From Chitinophaga dinghuensis (GTDB taxonomy: Bacteria; Bacteroidota; Bacteroidia; Chitinophagales; Chitinophagaceae), in NCBI RefSeq assembly GCF_003259435.1, contig NZ_QLMA01000002.1, positions 434,001 through 498,000 of the forward strand: DNA of 64,000 bases, written 5' to 3'. The first letter of the stretch is position 1, and every line of letters starts with the position of its first letter. Position numbers and translations under genes: made by a program. Positions 16,059 to 24,644 of the stretch are shown one piece after another. The notes under the pieces are model-generated. The model saw only the letters and a program-made list of their open reading frames with translations. It was not told the DNA's origin and ran no database searches.

Positions 16059-17609
16059 TTGAATAAGGAACTTATTATAAATGCGGCTCCCACAGGGGTG
16101 GAAATTGCGTTACTGGAAGATAAAAAGTTAGTTGAATTACACCACGAAAGCGGCAATCCTAACTTTGCAGTAGGCGATTTATACCTGGGCAAGGTGAAAA
16201 AGCTGATTCCCGGCTTAAATGCTGCATTCGTTGACGTTGGCTTCGAAAAAGATGCCTTCCTCCACTACACGGATCTTAGCCCCTATATCCGTTCCATTCT
16301 TAAATTTACTCAACAAGCCCTCAGCGATAAATCCCCTGAAGGATTTGATTTTACGAAATTTAAAAATGAACCGGAAATAGTAAAGACCGGTAAAATTACT
16401 GATGTTCTGGGCGGTAAACCGAATATACTCGTTCAGATCCTCAAAGAACCCATTTCCTCCAAAGGCCCACGCCTTAGCTGCGAAATCTCTCTGCCTGGAA
16501 GATTTATCGTGTTAACACCCTTTAATGACATTGTTGCGGTTTCTAAAAAAATCCACTCTTCCGAAGAAAGAAAAAGATTGCAGAAAATCGTGGAAGCCAT
16601 CAAACCTCCCAACTTCGGCGTAATCGTCCGAACAGCGGCGGAAGGAAAGAAAACGGCTGAACTACACGAAGATCTTACCACCCTCGTGGAAACCTGGAAA
16701 AATATCCAGTCCAACCTCAAAGGTGGTCAGGCCCCGCAGAAAATACTGAGCGAACAAGCTAAAACAACCAGTATTCTCCGCGATCTACTGAACGAGAGCT
16801 TCAACCGCATCGTCATTAATGACAAAAATATCTACGCCGATACCAAAGCGTATATCCAGAAAATAGCGCCGGAAAAACAAAATATTGTAGACTACTACAA
16901 TAACGGCTCTCCTATCTTCGATAACTTCGGTATCACCCGTCAGGTAAAAGCTTCCTTCGGTAAAACCGTTAACCTCGACTCAGGGGTATACCTCATTATC
17001 GAAGCCACCGAAGCCCTGCACGTAATAGATGTTAACAGCGGTTACAAATCCTCCAGCAATAACCAGGAACAAAATGCCCTCGCATCCAACCTGGAAGCAG
17101 CTGCCGAAATAGCCAGACAACTACGCCTGCGCGACCTCGGCGGTATCATTATTATCGACTTCATTGATATGAAACTGCCCGAAAATAAAAAGACAGTTTT
17201 CGAAGCAATGGAGAAGTTCATGCAGTTGGACAGAGCTAAACATACCATCCTCCCGATCTCCAAATTTGGCCTCATGCAGATTACCCGTCAAAGGGTGAAA
17301 CCTGAAGTAACCATCTCTGTAGCGGAAGACTGCCCAACCTGCAAAGGAACCGGTAAAATCGGCGCCTCCATGCTTATCATGGACGACATCGAGAAAAACC
17401 TGCAATATCTGATCAATCATCAGCACAAAGGACTGACCATTCAGGTGCATCCAATTCTGTACGCATATCTGACCAAAGGCTTCCTGACTTCCAAACAATG
17501 GAAATGGTATTTCCAATTCAAAAAATGGATCAAAGTCAAAGCCGACTCCAATTATCACCTGACAGAATATCGTTTCTTCGATGCAAACGAGGAGGAAATA
17601 AAACTCTAA
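16059..17609 (+). CDS. rng: Ribonuclease E/G family endoribonuclease
   Basis: A 516-residue RNase G-type enzyme that cuts single-stranded RNA during rRNA maturation and mRNA decay. The S1 domain is at about 35-130 (GDLYLGKVKKLIPGLNAAFVDVG), followed by the RNase H-like and DNase I-like catalytic parts. Catalytic Mg-binding aspartates lie in HVIDVNSG (about 325) and IIIIDFIDM (about 365). The Zn-link CPTCKGTGKIG is near 425. Translation must start at TTG (16059): a stop at 16044-16046 is in frame, no ATG lies between, and the N-terminus (NKELIINAAPTGVEIALLED) is conserved. It ends at a strong hairpin. Confidence 0.94.
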   Translation: MNKELIINAAPTGVEIALLEDKKLVELHHESGNPNFAVGDLYLGKVKKLIPGLNAAFVDVGFEKDAFLHYTDLSPYIRSILKFTQQALSDKSPEGFDFTKFKNEPEIVKTGKITDVLGGKPNILVQILKEPISSKGPRLSCEISLPGRFIVLTPFNDIVAVSKKIHSSEERKRLQKIVEAIKPPNFGVIVRTAAEGKKTAELHEDLTTLVETWKNIQSNLKGGQAPQKILSEQAKTTSILRDLLNESFNRIVINDKNIYADTKAYIQKIAPEKQNIVDYYNNGSPIFDNFGITRQVKASFGKTVNLDSGVYLIIEATEALHVIDVNSGYKSSSNNQEQNALASNLEAAAEIARQLRLRDLGGIIIIDFIDMKLPENKKTVFEAMEKFMQLDRAKHTILPISKFGLMQITRQRVKPEVTISVAEDCPTCKGTGKIGASMLIMDDIEKNLQYLINHQHKGLTIQVHPILYAYLTKGFLTSKQWKWYFQFKKWIKVKADSNYHLTEYRFFDANEEEIKL

Positions 17610-17633
17610 ACAAACAGCTGAACCAATAAGTTA

Positions 17634-17680
17634 TTAAAGGGAGATGTTACCAGTCCGGTACATCTCCCTTTAAAATTTTT
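17634..17680 (+). terminator. Intrinsic terminator of rng
   Basis: Perfect 14-bp arms (17634-17647 and 17660-17673) that can extend inward with one bulge, followed by AATTTTT. Confidence 0.88.
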
Positions 17681-17797
17681 GTCATGTCCGTCCGAAATGC
17701 TTTAACTCTATATATTTCATACATTTACATCAACAATCATCCCCATTACAGGCATCATTTCTGCCTCTAATGAAAATTGTAAACATCCATAACGATT

Positions 17798-19468
17798 ATG
17801 AGTATACGTTTCTACACCTCAATTTCTCTACTGTGCCTGTTTGCCTTCGTGGCCTGCCAGCCCAACAGTGGCGAGCGCAAACGCCTGAAAGCAAGAGATA
17901 CCGTCCATTATACCAAACAGGAGTACATAGAGAAAACATTAGATTCCAACCAGCTGAATTCCTTCCTGGCTGCCCATCCCAACTATCAGCCCTATGCTGA
18001 ATTCATTAAAAACTTCTATCGGCAACGTGACTACCACTACGCCTGGATCAATAAAGATGCCCTGACGGAACAGGCTGGCAACTTCATCAATATGATGAAA
18101 AATGATGCGGCTTTCGGGTTACAAGATAGCACCGTCAGAACGCCTGAACTTAAGATGCTGACAGATTCCCTGGAACTCACCGATTCTACTATGAACGTGA
18201 ATCCTGCGGATATCCCTCGTACAGAAATGATGCTGACCTCCCAGTTTTTCAGCTACGGTAATAAAGTATGGGGCGGCCTTACCAGCGATAATGCCAAAGA
18301 CCTGGAATGGTTCATCCCACGAAAAAAACTGGACCTCACCAGCATGCTGGATTCAGCTACCAGCAAAACAGGCGGTAATATCGAAGCAAATGCTCCCGTT
18401 AATCCACAATATAAAATGCTAAGGGAACGCCTGAAACAATTGGCGGTGATCAATGAAAATGTGAAATGGGATACCCTCGCGGCTCCGGCCAAACCCCTGA
18501 AAAAAGGAGATTCGTCTGCATTAATCGCTAATGTAAAACTGCGCCTGGAAGCATTTGGCGATCTTCCCGGCCATGATAGCACCGGCAGATTTGATCAGGC
18601 TACTGATACGGCTATACGTTATTATCAAACCAGAATGGGACTGAAAGTAGATGGCCAGATTTCGGCTGCGGTGATTAAATCGCTCAACGTGCCGGTATCG
18701 CATCGTATCCGTCAAATCCTGTTGAATATGGAACGTCTTCGCTGGGTGCCGGTAGATCCGCCTAAAACTTATATCCTCGTTAATATTCCTGAATTCAGAA
18801 TGCATGTTTACCAGGATGGTAAACTGGCCTGGAGCTGCAATGTGGTAGTTGGTACGCCAGGAACGCATACAGTAGTATTCAGTAATGAATTGAAGTTTAT
18901 CGTTTTCAGCCCTTACTGGAACGTTCCTCCGGGAATCTTATATAAAGAAGTATTGCCTGGTATCCGCCGCAGTGGGGCTGGTTACCTCGCTCGTCAAAAT
19001 ATGGAGATTGTTGGGGCAGGAGGGAAAGCCGTCTCCCCAAGTGTTGTTAGTAAATACTCTGGTAAAGGTTTCCCTTATACTGTACGTCAGCGTCCGGGAG
19101 GTAAAAACTCACTGGGTAAAGTGAAATTCCTCTTCCCGAATGAATACAATATATATCTGCACGATACGCCAGCGAAATATCTCTTCGATCAGAACAAACG
19201 TTCATTCAGCCATGGATGTATCAGAATAGAAGAGCCTAAGCATCTGGCTATGTGGTTGTTACGTAACGATTCTGTCTGGACAGAACAGAAAATTGATGAT
19301 GCGATGAACGCAGGTAAAGAGAAATATGTAACGCTGAAAGAAAGTGAAAGAGTACCGGTATTTATCGGCTATTTCACCGCATGGGTGGACAGCGATGGCC
19401 GTTTGAACTTCAGAGATGATGTATATGGCCACGATGCTAAACTGGCAGCTACCCTGTTCGGAAAATAA
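17798..19468 (+). CDS. L,D-transpeptidase lipoprotein (YcbB-like)
   Basis: A 556-residue predicted lipoprotein: the signal peptide ends FAFVAC, with the lipidated Cys near residue 20. A helical scaffold region (about 45-235) leads to a peptidoglycan-binding domain (about 240-300, RFDQATDTAIRYYQTRMGLKVDG). The YkuD catalytic domain covers about 325-500 and has the signature SHGCIRIEEP, with His, Cys and Arg in place. Such enzymes make 3-3 crosslinks in peptidoglycan or attach proteins to it. The ATG at 17798 gives the signal peptide directly. Confidence 0.93.
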   Translation: MSIRFYTSISLLCLFAFVACQPNSGERKRLKARDTVHYTKQEYIEKTLDSNQLNSFLAAHPNYQPYAEFIKNFYRQRDYHYAWINKDALTEQAGNFINMMKNDAAFGLQDSTVRTPELKMLTDSLELTDSTMNVNPADIPRTEMMLTSQFFSYGNKVWGGLTSDNAKDLEWFIPRKKLDLTSMLDSATSKTGGNIEANAPVNPQYKMLRERLKQLAVINENVKWDTLAAPAKPLKKGDSSALIANVKLRLEAFGDLPGHDSTGRFDQATDTAIRYYQTRMGLKVDGQISAAVIKSLNVPVSHRIRQILLNMERLRWVPVDPPKTYILVNIPEFRMHVYQDGKLAWSCNVVVGTPGTHTVVFSNELKFIVFSPYWNVPPGILYKEVLPGIRRSGAGYLARQNMEIVGAGGKAVSPSVVSKYSGKGFPYTVRQRPGGKNSLGKVKFLFPNEYNIYLHDTPAKYLFDQNKRSFSHGCIRIEEPKHLAMWLLRNDSVWTEQKIDDAMNAGKEKYVTLKESERVPVFIGYFTAWVDSDGRLNFRDDVYGHDAKLAATLFGK

Positions 19469-19490
19469 TCAACTCAGTATAATGAAATTG

Positions 19491-19530
19491 CATGCAGTCG
19501 CGCCTTTGGTACGACTGCATGTTATTTTTT
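19491..19530. terminator. Hairpin terminator between L,D-transpeptidase and ridA
   Basis: Perfect 10-bp arms CATGCAGTCG (19491-19500) and CGACTGCATG (19512-19521), followed on the plus strand by TTATTTTTT. It serves the transpeptidase gene; the minus-strand side, toward which ridA converges, has a weaker tail. Confidence 0.85.
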
Positions 19531-19535
19531 AGCCC

Positions 19536-19919
19536 TTATCCTTTTACGGCAATCACAGAGATTTCCACATTTACGCCTTTAGGCAATGCAGAAACCTGCA
19601 CGGTTTCACGGGCAGGGTAAGTGCCGGTGAAATAGCTGCCGTATACTTCGTTGATCTGTGCAAAAGTGTTCATATCGGTAATGAAGATGGTGCTTTTCAC
19701 CACATCATTGAAGCTCATACCAGCTTCGGTAAGAATTGCCTGGAGATTTTTCATTACCAGGTGCGTTTCGTCTACCACACCGGATTTCACGAGTTCGCCG
19801 GTGGCTGGGTTCAGCGCAATCTGACCAGAGATATACAAAGTATTGCCGGCTTTAATCGCCTGATTATATGGCCCGATAGGAGCAGGGGCGTTCTGGGTGT
19901 TAATTATTTGCTTTTCCAT
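19536..19919 (-). CDS. ridA: RidA family enamine/imine deaminase
   Basis: A 127-residue RidA protein. RidA hydrolyses reactive enamines and imines made by PLP enzymes, protecting metabolism. The fold's markers are PAPIGPYNQAIKAGNTLYISGQIAL, ETHLVMKNLQAILTEAG and the ending YPARETVQVSALPKGVNVEI with the key Arg. I set the start at the ATG 19919 (MEKQIINTQNAP), the conserved N-terminus; the open frame upstream would overlap the divergent gene. Confidence 0.93.
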   Translation of the reverse strand: MEKQIINTQNAPAPIGPYNQAIKAGNTLYISGQIALNPATGELVKSGVVDETHLVMKNLQAILTEAGMSFNDVVKSTIFITDMNTFAQINEVYGSYFTGTYPARETVQVSALPKGVNVEISVIAVKG

Positions 19920-19996
19920 AAAGGCGAAAATAGAAATAAAATACCTACAACACCAGTGGAGGCCAGACAGTTGCATCAGAATTAATGATTCTTTAT

Positions 19997-20004
19997 TAGG
20001 TTTG
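19997..20004 (+). promoter_or_regulatory. Candidate -7 box for the HCDH-like/tsaB unit
   Basis: TAGGTTTG matches TAnnTTTG, 14 nt before the ATG at 20019. No -33 TTTG at the right distance. Confidence 0.45.
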
Positions 20005-20018
20005 CTGAAATTTAATGC

Positions 20019-20681
20019 ATGAATATCCTGGTAATAGCAGACGCCCAGCGGTATGAGGAGTTGCAGGAGAAGGGGCTGGCAAAACATAATGTACAGTGGA
20101 AGACTAATCTGGAAGATGTCTTATCTGTCAAGGCGTTCGATCTTGTAATTGATACCCTGTTTGACGACAGGCTATCCAACGCGGCCATTTATGCCCGCAA
20201 TCCGGAAGTGCCAGTGCTGGCTTGTACCGTCAAGATATCTCTGGCGGAAGTCATGAGCCATACGGCTTTTGAACAGGGCTTTAATTTAATGGGCTGCAAT
20301 TTGCTGCCGGGATTTATCACGATGCCTGTTACAGAAGTATCTGTATTGGATAATACCCAGTTTGGACAACTGGATAACATCATGTATCAGTTGGGCTGGG
20401 AATACGCAGTAGTAACGGATACGGTGGGAATGGTTACGCCTCGGGTGATTTGTATGATCATCAATGAAGCTTATATCACTGCTGAGGAAGGAACTGCGAA
20501 TCGCGCTGATATAGATATCTCCATGAAGCTGGGCACTAATTATCCATTCGGACCCTTTGAATGGTGTGAGCGGATAGGGGTGAAGAATGTATATGAAGTA
20601 TTAAAAGCTGTTCAGGAAAGTCTGAATGACAACCGTTTTGAAGTAGCGGCATTATTAGAAACAGAATACGAAGCAATATAA
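20019..20681 (+). CDS. 3-hydroxyacyl-CoA dehydrogenase-like protein
   Basis: A 220-residue protein whose second half is a good 3HCDH C-terminal domain: NLLPGFITMPVTEV, then TPRVICMIINEAYITAEEG, RADIDISMKLGTNYPFGPFEW. The first 80 residues sit where an NAD-binding Rossmann domain should be but lack the GxGxxG loop (it begins MNILVIADAQRYEEL). It may therefore not be a working dehydrogenase on its own. It is 2 nt upstream of tsaB, so the two are one operon, and divergent from ridA. Confidence 0.75.
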   Translation: MNILVIADAQRYEELQEKGLAKHNVQWKTNLEDVLSVKAFDLVIDTLFDDRLSNAAIYARNPEVPVLACTVKISLAEVMSHTAFEQGFNLMGCNLLPGFITMPVTEVSVLDNTQFGQLDNIMYQLGWEYAVVTDTVGMVTPRVICMIINEAYITAEEGTANRADIDISMKLGTNYPFGPFEWCERIGVKNVYEVLKAVQESLNDNRFEVAALLETEYEAI

Positions 20682-20683
20682 CT

Positions 20684-21361
20684 ATGGCACTTATAATTAA
20701 TATCGATACTGCAACCGGAAGAGGCTCTGTTAGTCTGGCCCGTGATGGAAAAGTACTACAGACGCTGGCTAGTGAAGAGCAGCGGGATCATGCAGCAACG
20801 ATGACATTATTCGTACAGCAGTTACTGTTAGAGCAGGGAATCAATCCTGATTCGGTGGATGCGATAGCGGTGAGTGCGGGTCCGGGTTCGTATACGGGTT
20901 TGCGTGTGGGAGTGGCCACCGCCAAGGGTTTATGCTATGCCTGGAATAAGCCGTTGATTGCCGTTTCCACCTTGCAGATGATGGCGCAGGGAATGTTACT
21001 GCAGCAAAATGACAGGGAAATACTGTATTGCCCAATGTTGGATGCCCGCAGGCAGGAAGTTTTCACCGCAGTATATGATGCTGAGCTGAAAGAGGTAATG
21101 CCGCCACAGGCGCTGATTTTGGAGGAAAATTCCTATCATGGGCTGTTATCTGACCATAAGATCATATTTTTCGGTGATGGTAGTCCAAAGTGGCGACAGA
21201 TGCTGACTTCGCAGGATAACGCTGTATTTGGTCCTTATGAGATGACTGCGGCGGATATGTCTTTACTTTCCGAGGCGGCCTATGGGCAAAAATCATTTGC
21301 AGACCTTGCTTATTTCAGTCCTTTTTACCTAAAACCATTCTTTTTCCCTAAAAAATCATAG
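20684..21361 (+). CDS. tsaB: tRNA threonylcarbamoyladenosine synthesis protein TsaB
   Basis: A 225-residue TsaB, partner of TsaD in making t6A37 on tRNAs that read ANN codons. It shows the ASKHA-type start (LIINIDTATGRGSVSLARDG), the TsaD-contact helix region HAATMTLFVQQLL, and the conserved VSAGPGSYTGLRVGVATAKG followed by PLIAVSTLQMMA. Length is normal. It follows the HCDH-like gene by 2 nt. Confidence 0.93.
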   Translation: MALIINIDTATGRGSVSLARDGKVLQTLASEEQRDHAATMTLFVQQLLLEQGINPDSVDAIAVSAGPGSYTGLRVGVATAKGLCYAWNKPLIAVSTLQMMAQGMLLQQNDREILYCPMLDARRQEVFTAVYDAELKEVMPPQALILEENSYHGLLSDHKIIFFGDGSPKWRQMLTSQDNAVFGPYEMTAADMSLLSEAAYGQKSFADLAYFSPFYLKPFFFPKKS

Positions 21362-21475
21362 CACTTCCGTTTGATTTTGTCATAATTCCGTCAAATTACA
21401 TCTTTTTAGCACGTATCCTAGGGATATATATGAAAAAATAAGGTATAGAAATTTTTTTTATTGTGACAGATATTA

Positions 21476-21483
21476 TATTTTTG
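21476..21483 (+). promoter_or_regulatory. Candidate -7 box for the ArsR-type gene
   Basis: TATTTTTG matches TAnnTTTG, 91 nt before the ATG at 21575, in the AT-rich gap after tsaB. Confidence 0.4.
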
Positions 21484-21574
21484 TATAAATCGATAACCAC
21501 AATTGTTGTCTAACTGTTTGTGAGTACTGTCCGTTGATCCCTTTCATTTCATCATTTTTTAAAACTATTATGCG

Positions 21575-21934
21575 ATGGAAAAAACATTATTAACTACCTC
21601 TTCTAATACTCTTATTATTTCTAGAGGTAACAATGAAAAAGACCAGATCAAATTGGATTACATTGCCGTAAAAAAAGCAGCTATGGTATTGCGTGCTATC
21701 AACCATAAACTGCGCCAGCAGATGATCAAGCTGTTGGAGGATCATAAGAAAATGACCGTGACAGAGATTTATGTGAAACTGCGTCTGGAACAATCGGTAG
21801 CATCACAACATCTTGCTATTTTAAGAAGAGCGGGCATAGTAATTACAGAAAGAGATGGCAAGTTCATTCACTATACCATTAACAAGCAACGTATTGCTGA
21901 AGTGGCGAAATTTGTGGAAGAACTGGTAGGTTAA
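21575..21934 (+). CDS. ArsR-type winged-helix transcription regulator
   Basis: A 119-residue regulator with a winged helix at about 35-110: VLRAINHKLRQQMIKLLEDH, then the recognition helix region LRLEQSVASQHLAILRRAGIV and the wing ERDGKFIHYTI. The protein has no cysteine at all and lacks the ELCVCD metal site of classic ArsR proteins, so it cannot sense by thiols or by that site. It is followed by a terminator and then by the persulfide-dioxygenase-like gene; ArsR-type BigR and SqrR control such enzymes elsewhere, which makes this neighbour its likely target. Confidence 0.88.
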   Translation: MEKTLLTTSSNTLIISRGNNEKDQIKLDYIAVKKAAMVLRAINHKLRQQMIKLLEDHKKMTVTEIYVKLRLEQSVASQHLAILRRAGIVITERDGKFIHYTINKQRIAEVAKFVEELVG

Positions 21935-21983
21935 TTAATTTTTATTGCATGACTTCACGCCAGTTGTGCAGGGAAGTTTATAG

Positions 21984-22012
21984 AAAAAGTAGCCAATATG
22001 GCTACTTTTTTA
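21984..22012 (+). terminator. Intrinsic terminator of the ArsR-type gene
   Basis: Perfect 11-bp arms AAAAAGTAGCC (21984-21994) and GGCTACTTTTT (22000-22010) with a 5-nt loop. Confidence 0.88.
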
Positions 22013-22056
22013 TTTTGGTATAGATTTTATCCATAAGTACGGCAACCATTAATTAG

Positions 22057-22064
22057 TAAATTTG
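22057..22064 (+). promoter_or_regulatory. Candidate -7 box for the MBL/rhodanese gene
   Basis: TAAATTTG matches TAnnTTTG, 15 nt before the ATG at 22080, predicting a leader of about 10 nt. Confidence 0.5.
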
Positions 22065-22079
22065 TCAAAATCAAAAACC

Positions 22080-23483
22080 ATGTTCGTAAAGCAATTATAC
22101 ACCAACTGCCTGTCAGAGGCTGCCTACTTTATTGAGTCCAACGGAGTGGCTGCAGTAATTGACCCACTGCGCGACATTGAGGTTTACCTCGACCTGGCCA
22201 AGGAGAGAAATGCCAAGATTCAGTACATTTTTGAAACGCATTTTCACGCAGACTTTGTGTCTGGTCATTTGGAGCTGGCGAAAGCCACTGGTGCGCAGAT
22301 TGTTTTCGGACCGGATGCCGTAACTAACTTCGAGGCTTATATCGCAAAAAATGACGAAGTGTTTAACATAGGCGAGCTTACTCTAAAAGTATTGCATACG
22401 CCTGGTCATACGCTGGAATCGACCTGCTACCTGTTATCTGATGGGCAGCAGCAACCATATGCGGTATTCACCGGAGATACGTTGTTTGTGGGAGACGTGG
22501 GTCGTCCGGACCTGTTCAGTGGTAATCTGAGCAAAGAGGAGCTGGCAGGTATGCTCTATGATTCATTAAACAATGTTATCAAGGCGTTGCCTGATAATGT
22601 AATCGTATATCCTGCACACGGGCCTGGTTCCGCATGCGGAAAGAACCTGGGTCCTAACACCTACAGTTCTATCGGCGATGAAAAGGCGACTAACTATGCC
22701 TTACTGGCCACAGATAAAGCGAAATTCGTTGAGGAAGTAACAACAGGGCTGACAACGCCTCCTTCTTATTTCCCTATCAACGCTAAAATAAATAAAGAAG
22801 GCTATGATGCTCTTCAGGCGGTAATGGATAAAGCAATGCAACCATTGGCGCCAGCTGCTTTCAAAGCTAAAGGTGCTTCAGGTGCACTGATCCTGGATAC
22901 GCGTCCTGCGGTTGAGTTTGGTGATGGTTTCGTTCCTGGCTCCATCAGCATTGGCCTGGAAGGTCGTTTTGCAGAGTGGGCGGGTAGCCTGCTGCCTTTT
23001 GATCAGGATATTATTCTGGTAACTACTCCTGGTAAAGAAGAGGAAACAGTAGTAAGAATGGCGCGTGTAGGATTTGAAAACGTAGTTGGTTACCTGGAAG
23101 GCGGTTTCCCTGCATGGGAAGCAGCTGGCTTACAGAAAGACCTTATCATCACCGTAGAACCGGATGAGCTGGCTATGGATGTCCCTCACGATGAGAACCT
23201 CGTGATTATGGATGTGCGTAAACCTGCTGAATTCGCTAGCGGCCATATCAAGGATGCAGTGAGTCTGCCTTTGGGAGAAATGACCGATCCTGGTAAACTG
23301 GCAGATATGGATGAGCATCTGAACCTGTATGTACACTGTCAGGGAGGTTACCGCAGTATCATTGCCTGCTCTATCCTGAAAAAAGAAGGTATCCACAACA
23401 TCAGAAACGTAGATGGCGGTTATGCCAAAATGAAAGATGAAAAAGGACTGGTTGTAGTACAAGAGAAAACTGTATTAAACTAA
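22080..23483 (+). CDS. Persulfide dioxygenase-like MBL hydrolase with two rhodanese domains
   Basis: A 467-residue protein. The metallo-beta-lactamase domain (about 1-240) has the metal motif HFHADFVSGH, then HTPGHTLESTCY and FTGDTLFVGDVGRPDL, as in ETHE1-type persulfide dioxygenases. Two rhodanese domains follow. The first (about 255-355) lacks the catalytic cysteine (TTPGKEE in its place); the second (about 365-460) has the active loop HCQGGYRS. This points to oxidation and transfer of sulfane sulfur. The ATG at 22080 opens MFVKQLYTNCLSEAAYF, the family's start; a TTG at 22062 is also in frame but lies inside the promoter box. Confidence 0.93.
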   Translation: MFVKQLYTNCLSEAAYFIESNGVAAVIDPLRDIEVYLDLAKERNAKIQYIFETHFHADFVSGHLELAKATGAQIVFGPDAVTNFEAYIAKNDEVFNIGELTLKVLHTPGHTLESTCYLLSDGQQQPYAVFTGDTLFVGDVGRPDLFSGNLSKEELAGMLYDSLNNVIKALPDNVIVYPAHGPGSACGKNLGPNTYSSIGDEKATNYALLATDKAKFVEEVTTGLTTPPSYFPINAKINKEGYDALQAVMDKAMQPLAPAAFKAKGASGALILDTRPAVEFGDGFVPGSISIGLEGRFAEWAGSLLPFDQDIILVTTPGKEEETVVRMARVGFENVVGYLEGGFPAWEAAGLQKDLIITVEPDELAMDVPHDENLVIMDVRKPAEFASGHIKDAVSLPLGEMTDPGKLADMDEHLNLYVHCQGGYRSIIACSILKKEGIHNIRNVDGGYAKMKDEKGLVVVQEKTVLN

Positions 23484-23503
23484 GATCCTTCACCATACTG
23501 ATT

Positions 23504-23535
23504 AAAAGCCTTTCCTTATGGAAAGGCTTTTTTTA
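23504..23535 (+). terminator. Intrinsic terminator of the MBL/rhodanese gene
   Basis: AAAAGCCTTTCC (23504-23515) pairs with GGAAAGGCTTTT (23520-23531), 12 bp with a 4-nt loop, then more T. Confidence 0.92.
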
Positions 23536-23646
23536 ATATGTGGATATTTGATGATGCGTGTGATTGATTTACAATAAGTTAAAGCATAAATTAATTTTCT
23601 GTTCCCCTGTTATTGCTTAACTTCTTGCACTAAAAAATCACGAGTC

Positions 23647-24138
23647 ATGAATAGAAAATCCTTACTTGCCGCCCTGGCATTACTCATGGGCCTATTTCTG
23701 TTTGCCTGCAAACCATCTGACAGTAAAATACAGCAGGCCGTGAATGAAAAACTGAGTGCTATTCCGGGAATTACAGCTGAAGTACACAATGGTAACGTTA
23801 CGCTTTCCGGAGAAGTATCCGATGATGCTGCACGTACGGCAGCAGAAGATGCCATTAAAGGCGTAAAAGGCATTAAAAATGTAGAGAACAAAGTAATGGT
23901 GAAAGCGCCGGAACCGGTAGCCCAGCCAGCCCCAGTAACCATTAATCCCGACGGTTTACTCAAGAAATCATTGGATTCTGCCTATGCGGCTGCCGGTTTT
24001 GCTGGTATCAGCGTAACGGTAGACAGTGGCGTGGTAACGCTGGATGGCACTGCCACAAAAGCCGATCTCCGCAAGATTGTACAAACAGCACAGGAATCCA
24101 AACCAAAGAAAGTGGTAAACAATATCAAAGTTAAATAA
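23647..24138 (+). CDS. BON-domain lipoprotein
   Basis: A 163-residue predicted lipoprotein (signal peptide ending LFLFAC, lipid Cys at about 21) with two BON domains: about 28-85 (IQQAVNEKLSAIPGITAEV, GNVTLSGEVSDDAARTAAED) and about 100-160 (GLLKKSLDSAYAAAGFAGI, SGVVTLDGTATKADLRKI). BON domains bind membranes or other envelope components, as in OsmY and DolP. The next gene also carries a BON-like fold, 20 nt downstream, so the two form an envelope-related operon. Confidence 0.9.
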   Translation: MNRKSLLAALALLMGLFLFACKPSDSKIQQAVNEKLSAIPGITAEVHNGNVTLSGEVSDDAARTAAEDAIKGVKGIKNVENKVMVKAPEPVAQPAPVTINPDGLLKKSLDSAYAAAGFAGISVTVDSGVVTLDGTATKADLRKIVQTAQESKPKKVVNNIKVK

Positions 24139-24158
24139 CCCTTTAAAATGTTATTGTC

Positions 24159-24536
24159 ATGAGCTTACAGGATAAATACCAGGAACTGATCGACCAGGCT
24201 AAAGGTGCCGGTGTGGCTGATCTTCAGGTCAGAGAGCAGGATAATGTACTGTATATTGATGGTACTTCTACATCGGCGGTGAAAGACCAGTTGTGGGATA
24301 CCTACGAAAAACTGGACCCGGAGATGCGTGCTGCGGATGTTGTTATGAACATCACCGCCACAGATGCGGTAAAAGAAGAACAGACTTATGTGGTGAAAGC
24401 GGGCGATAATCTCAGCAAAATCGCTAAGAATTATCCGGGTATTTCCTGGAAAGACATCTACGAGGCGAATAAAGATCAGATCAAAGATCCGAATATGATT
24501 CAGCCTGGATGGAAGCTGAAAATACCCACAGCATGA
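24159..24536 (+). CDS. BON-like plus LysM protein (YgaU/Kbp-type)
   Basis: A 125-residue protein with an N-terminal BON-like domain (about 5-65, NVLYIDGTSTSAVKDQLWDTY) and a C-terminal LysM domain (about 75-124, TYVVKAGDNLSKIAKNYPGI, MIQPGWKLKIP). The layout is that of E. coli YgaU/Kbp, a cytoplasmic K+-binding stress protein. There is no signal peptide, in line with that. It follows the BON lipoprotein in one operon. Confidence 0.88.
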   Translation: MSLQDKYQELIDQAKGAGVADLQVREQDNVLYIDGTSTSAVKDQLWDTYEKLDPEMRAADVVMNITATDAVKEEQTYVVKAGDNLSKIAKNYPGISWKDIYEANKDQIKDPNMIQPGWKLKIPTA

Positions 24537-24582
24537 TAAAGCGGTTGTCGTCTGCGGTAGCAAATCGTACAACTGTAAAGTA

Positions 24583-24636
24583 TATGAACAACAAACGCCA
24601 TCATCGATGGCGTTTGTTGTTCATAAATATTTTTTA
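24583..24636. terminator. Long bidirectional terminator hairpin
   Basis: A perfect 20-bp stem (24583-24602 with 24606-24625) with only a 3-nt loop, followed by AATATTTTTTA. It separates the YgaU-like gene from the converging acyltransferase gene. Confidence 0.85.
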
Positions 24637-24644
24637 GGGAGACA

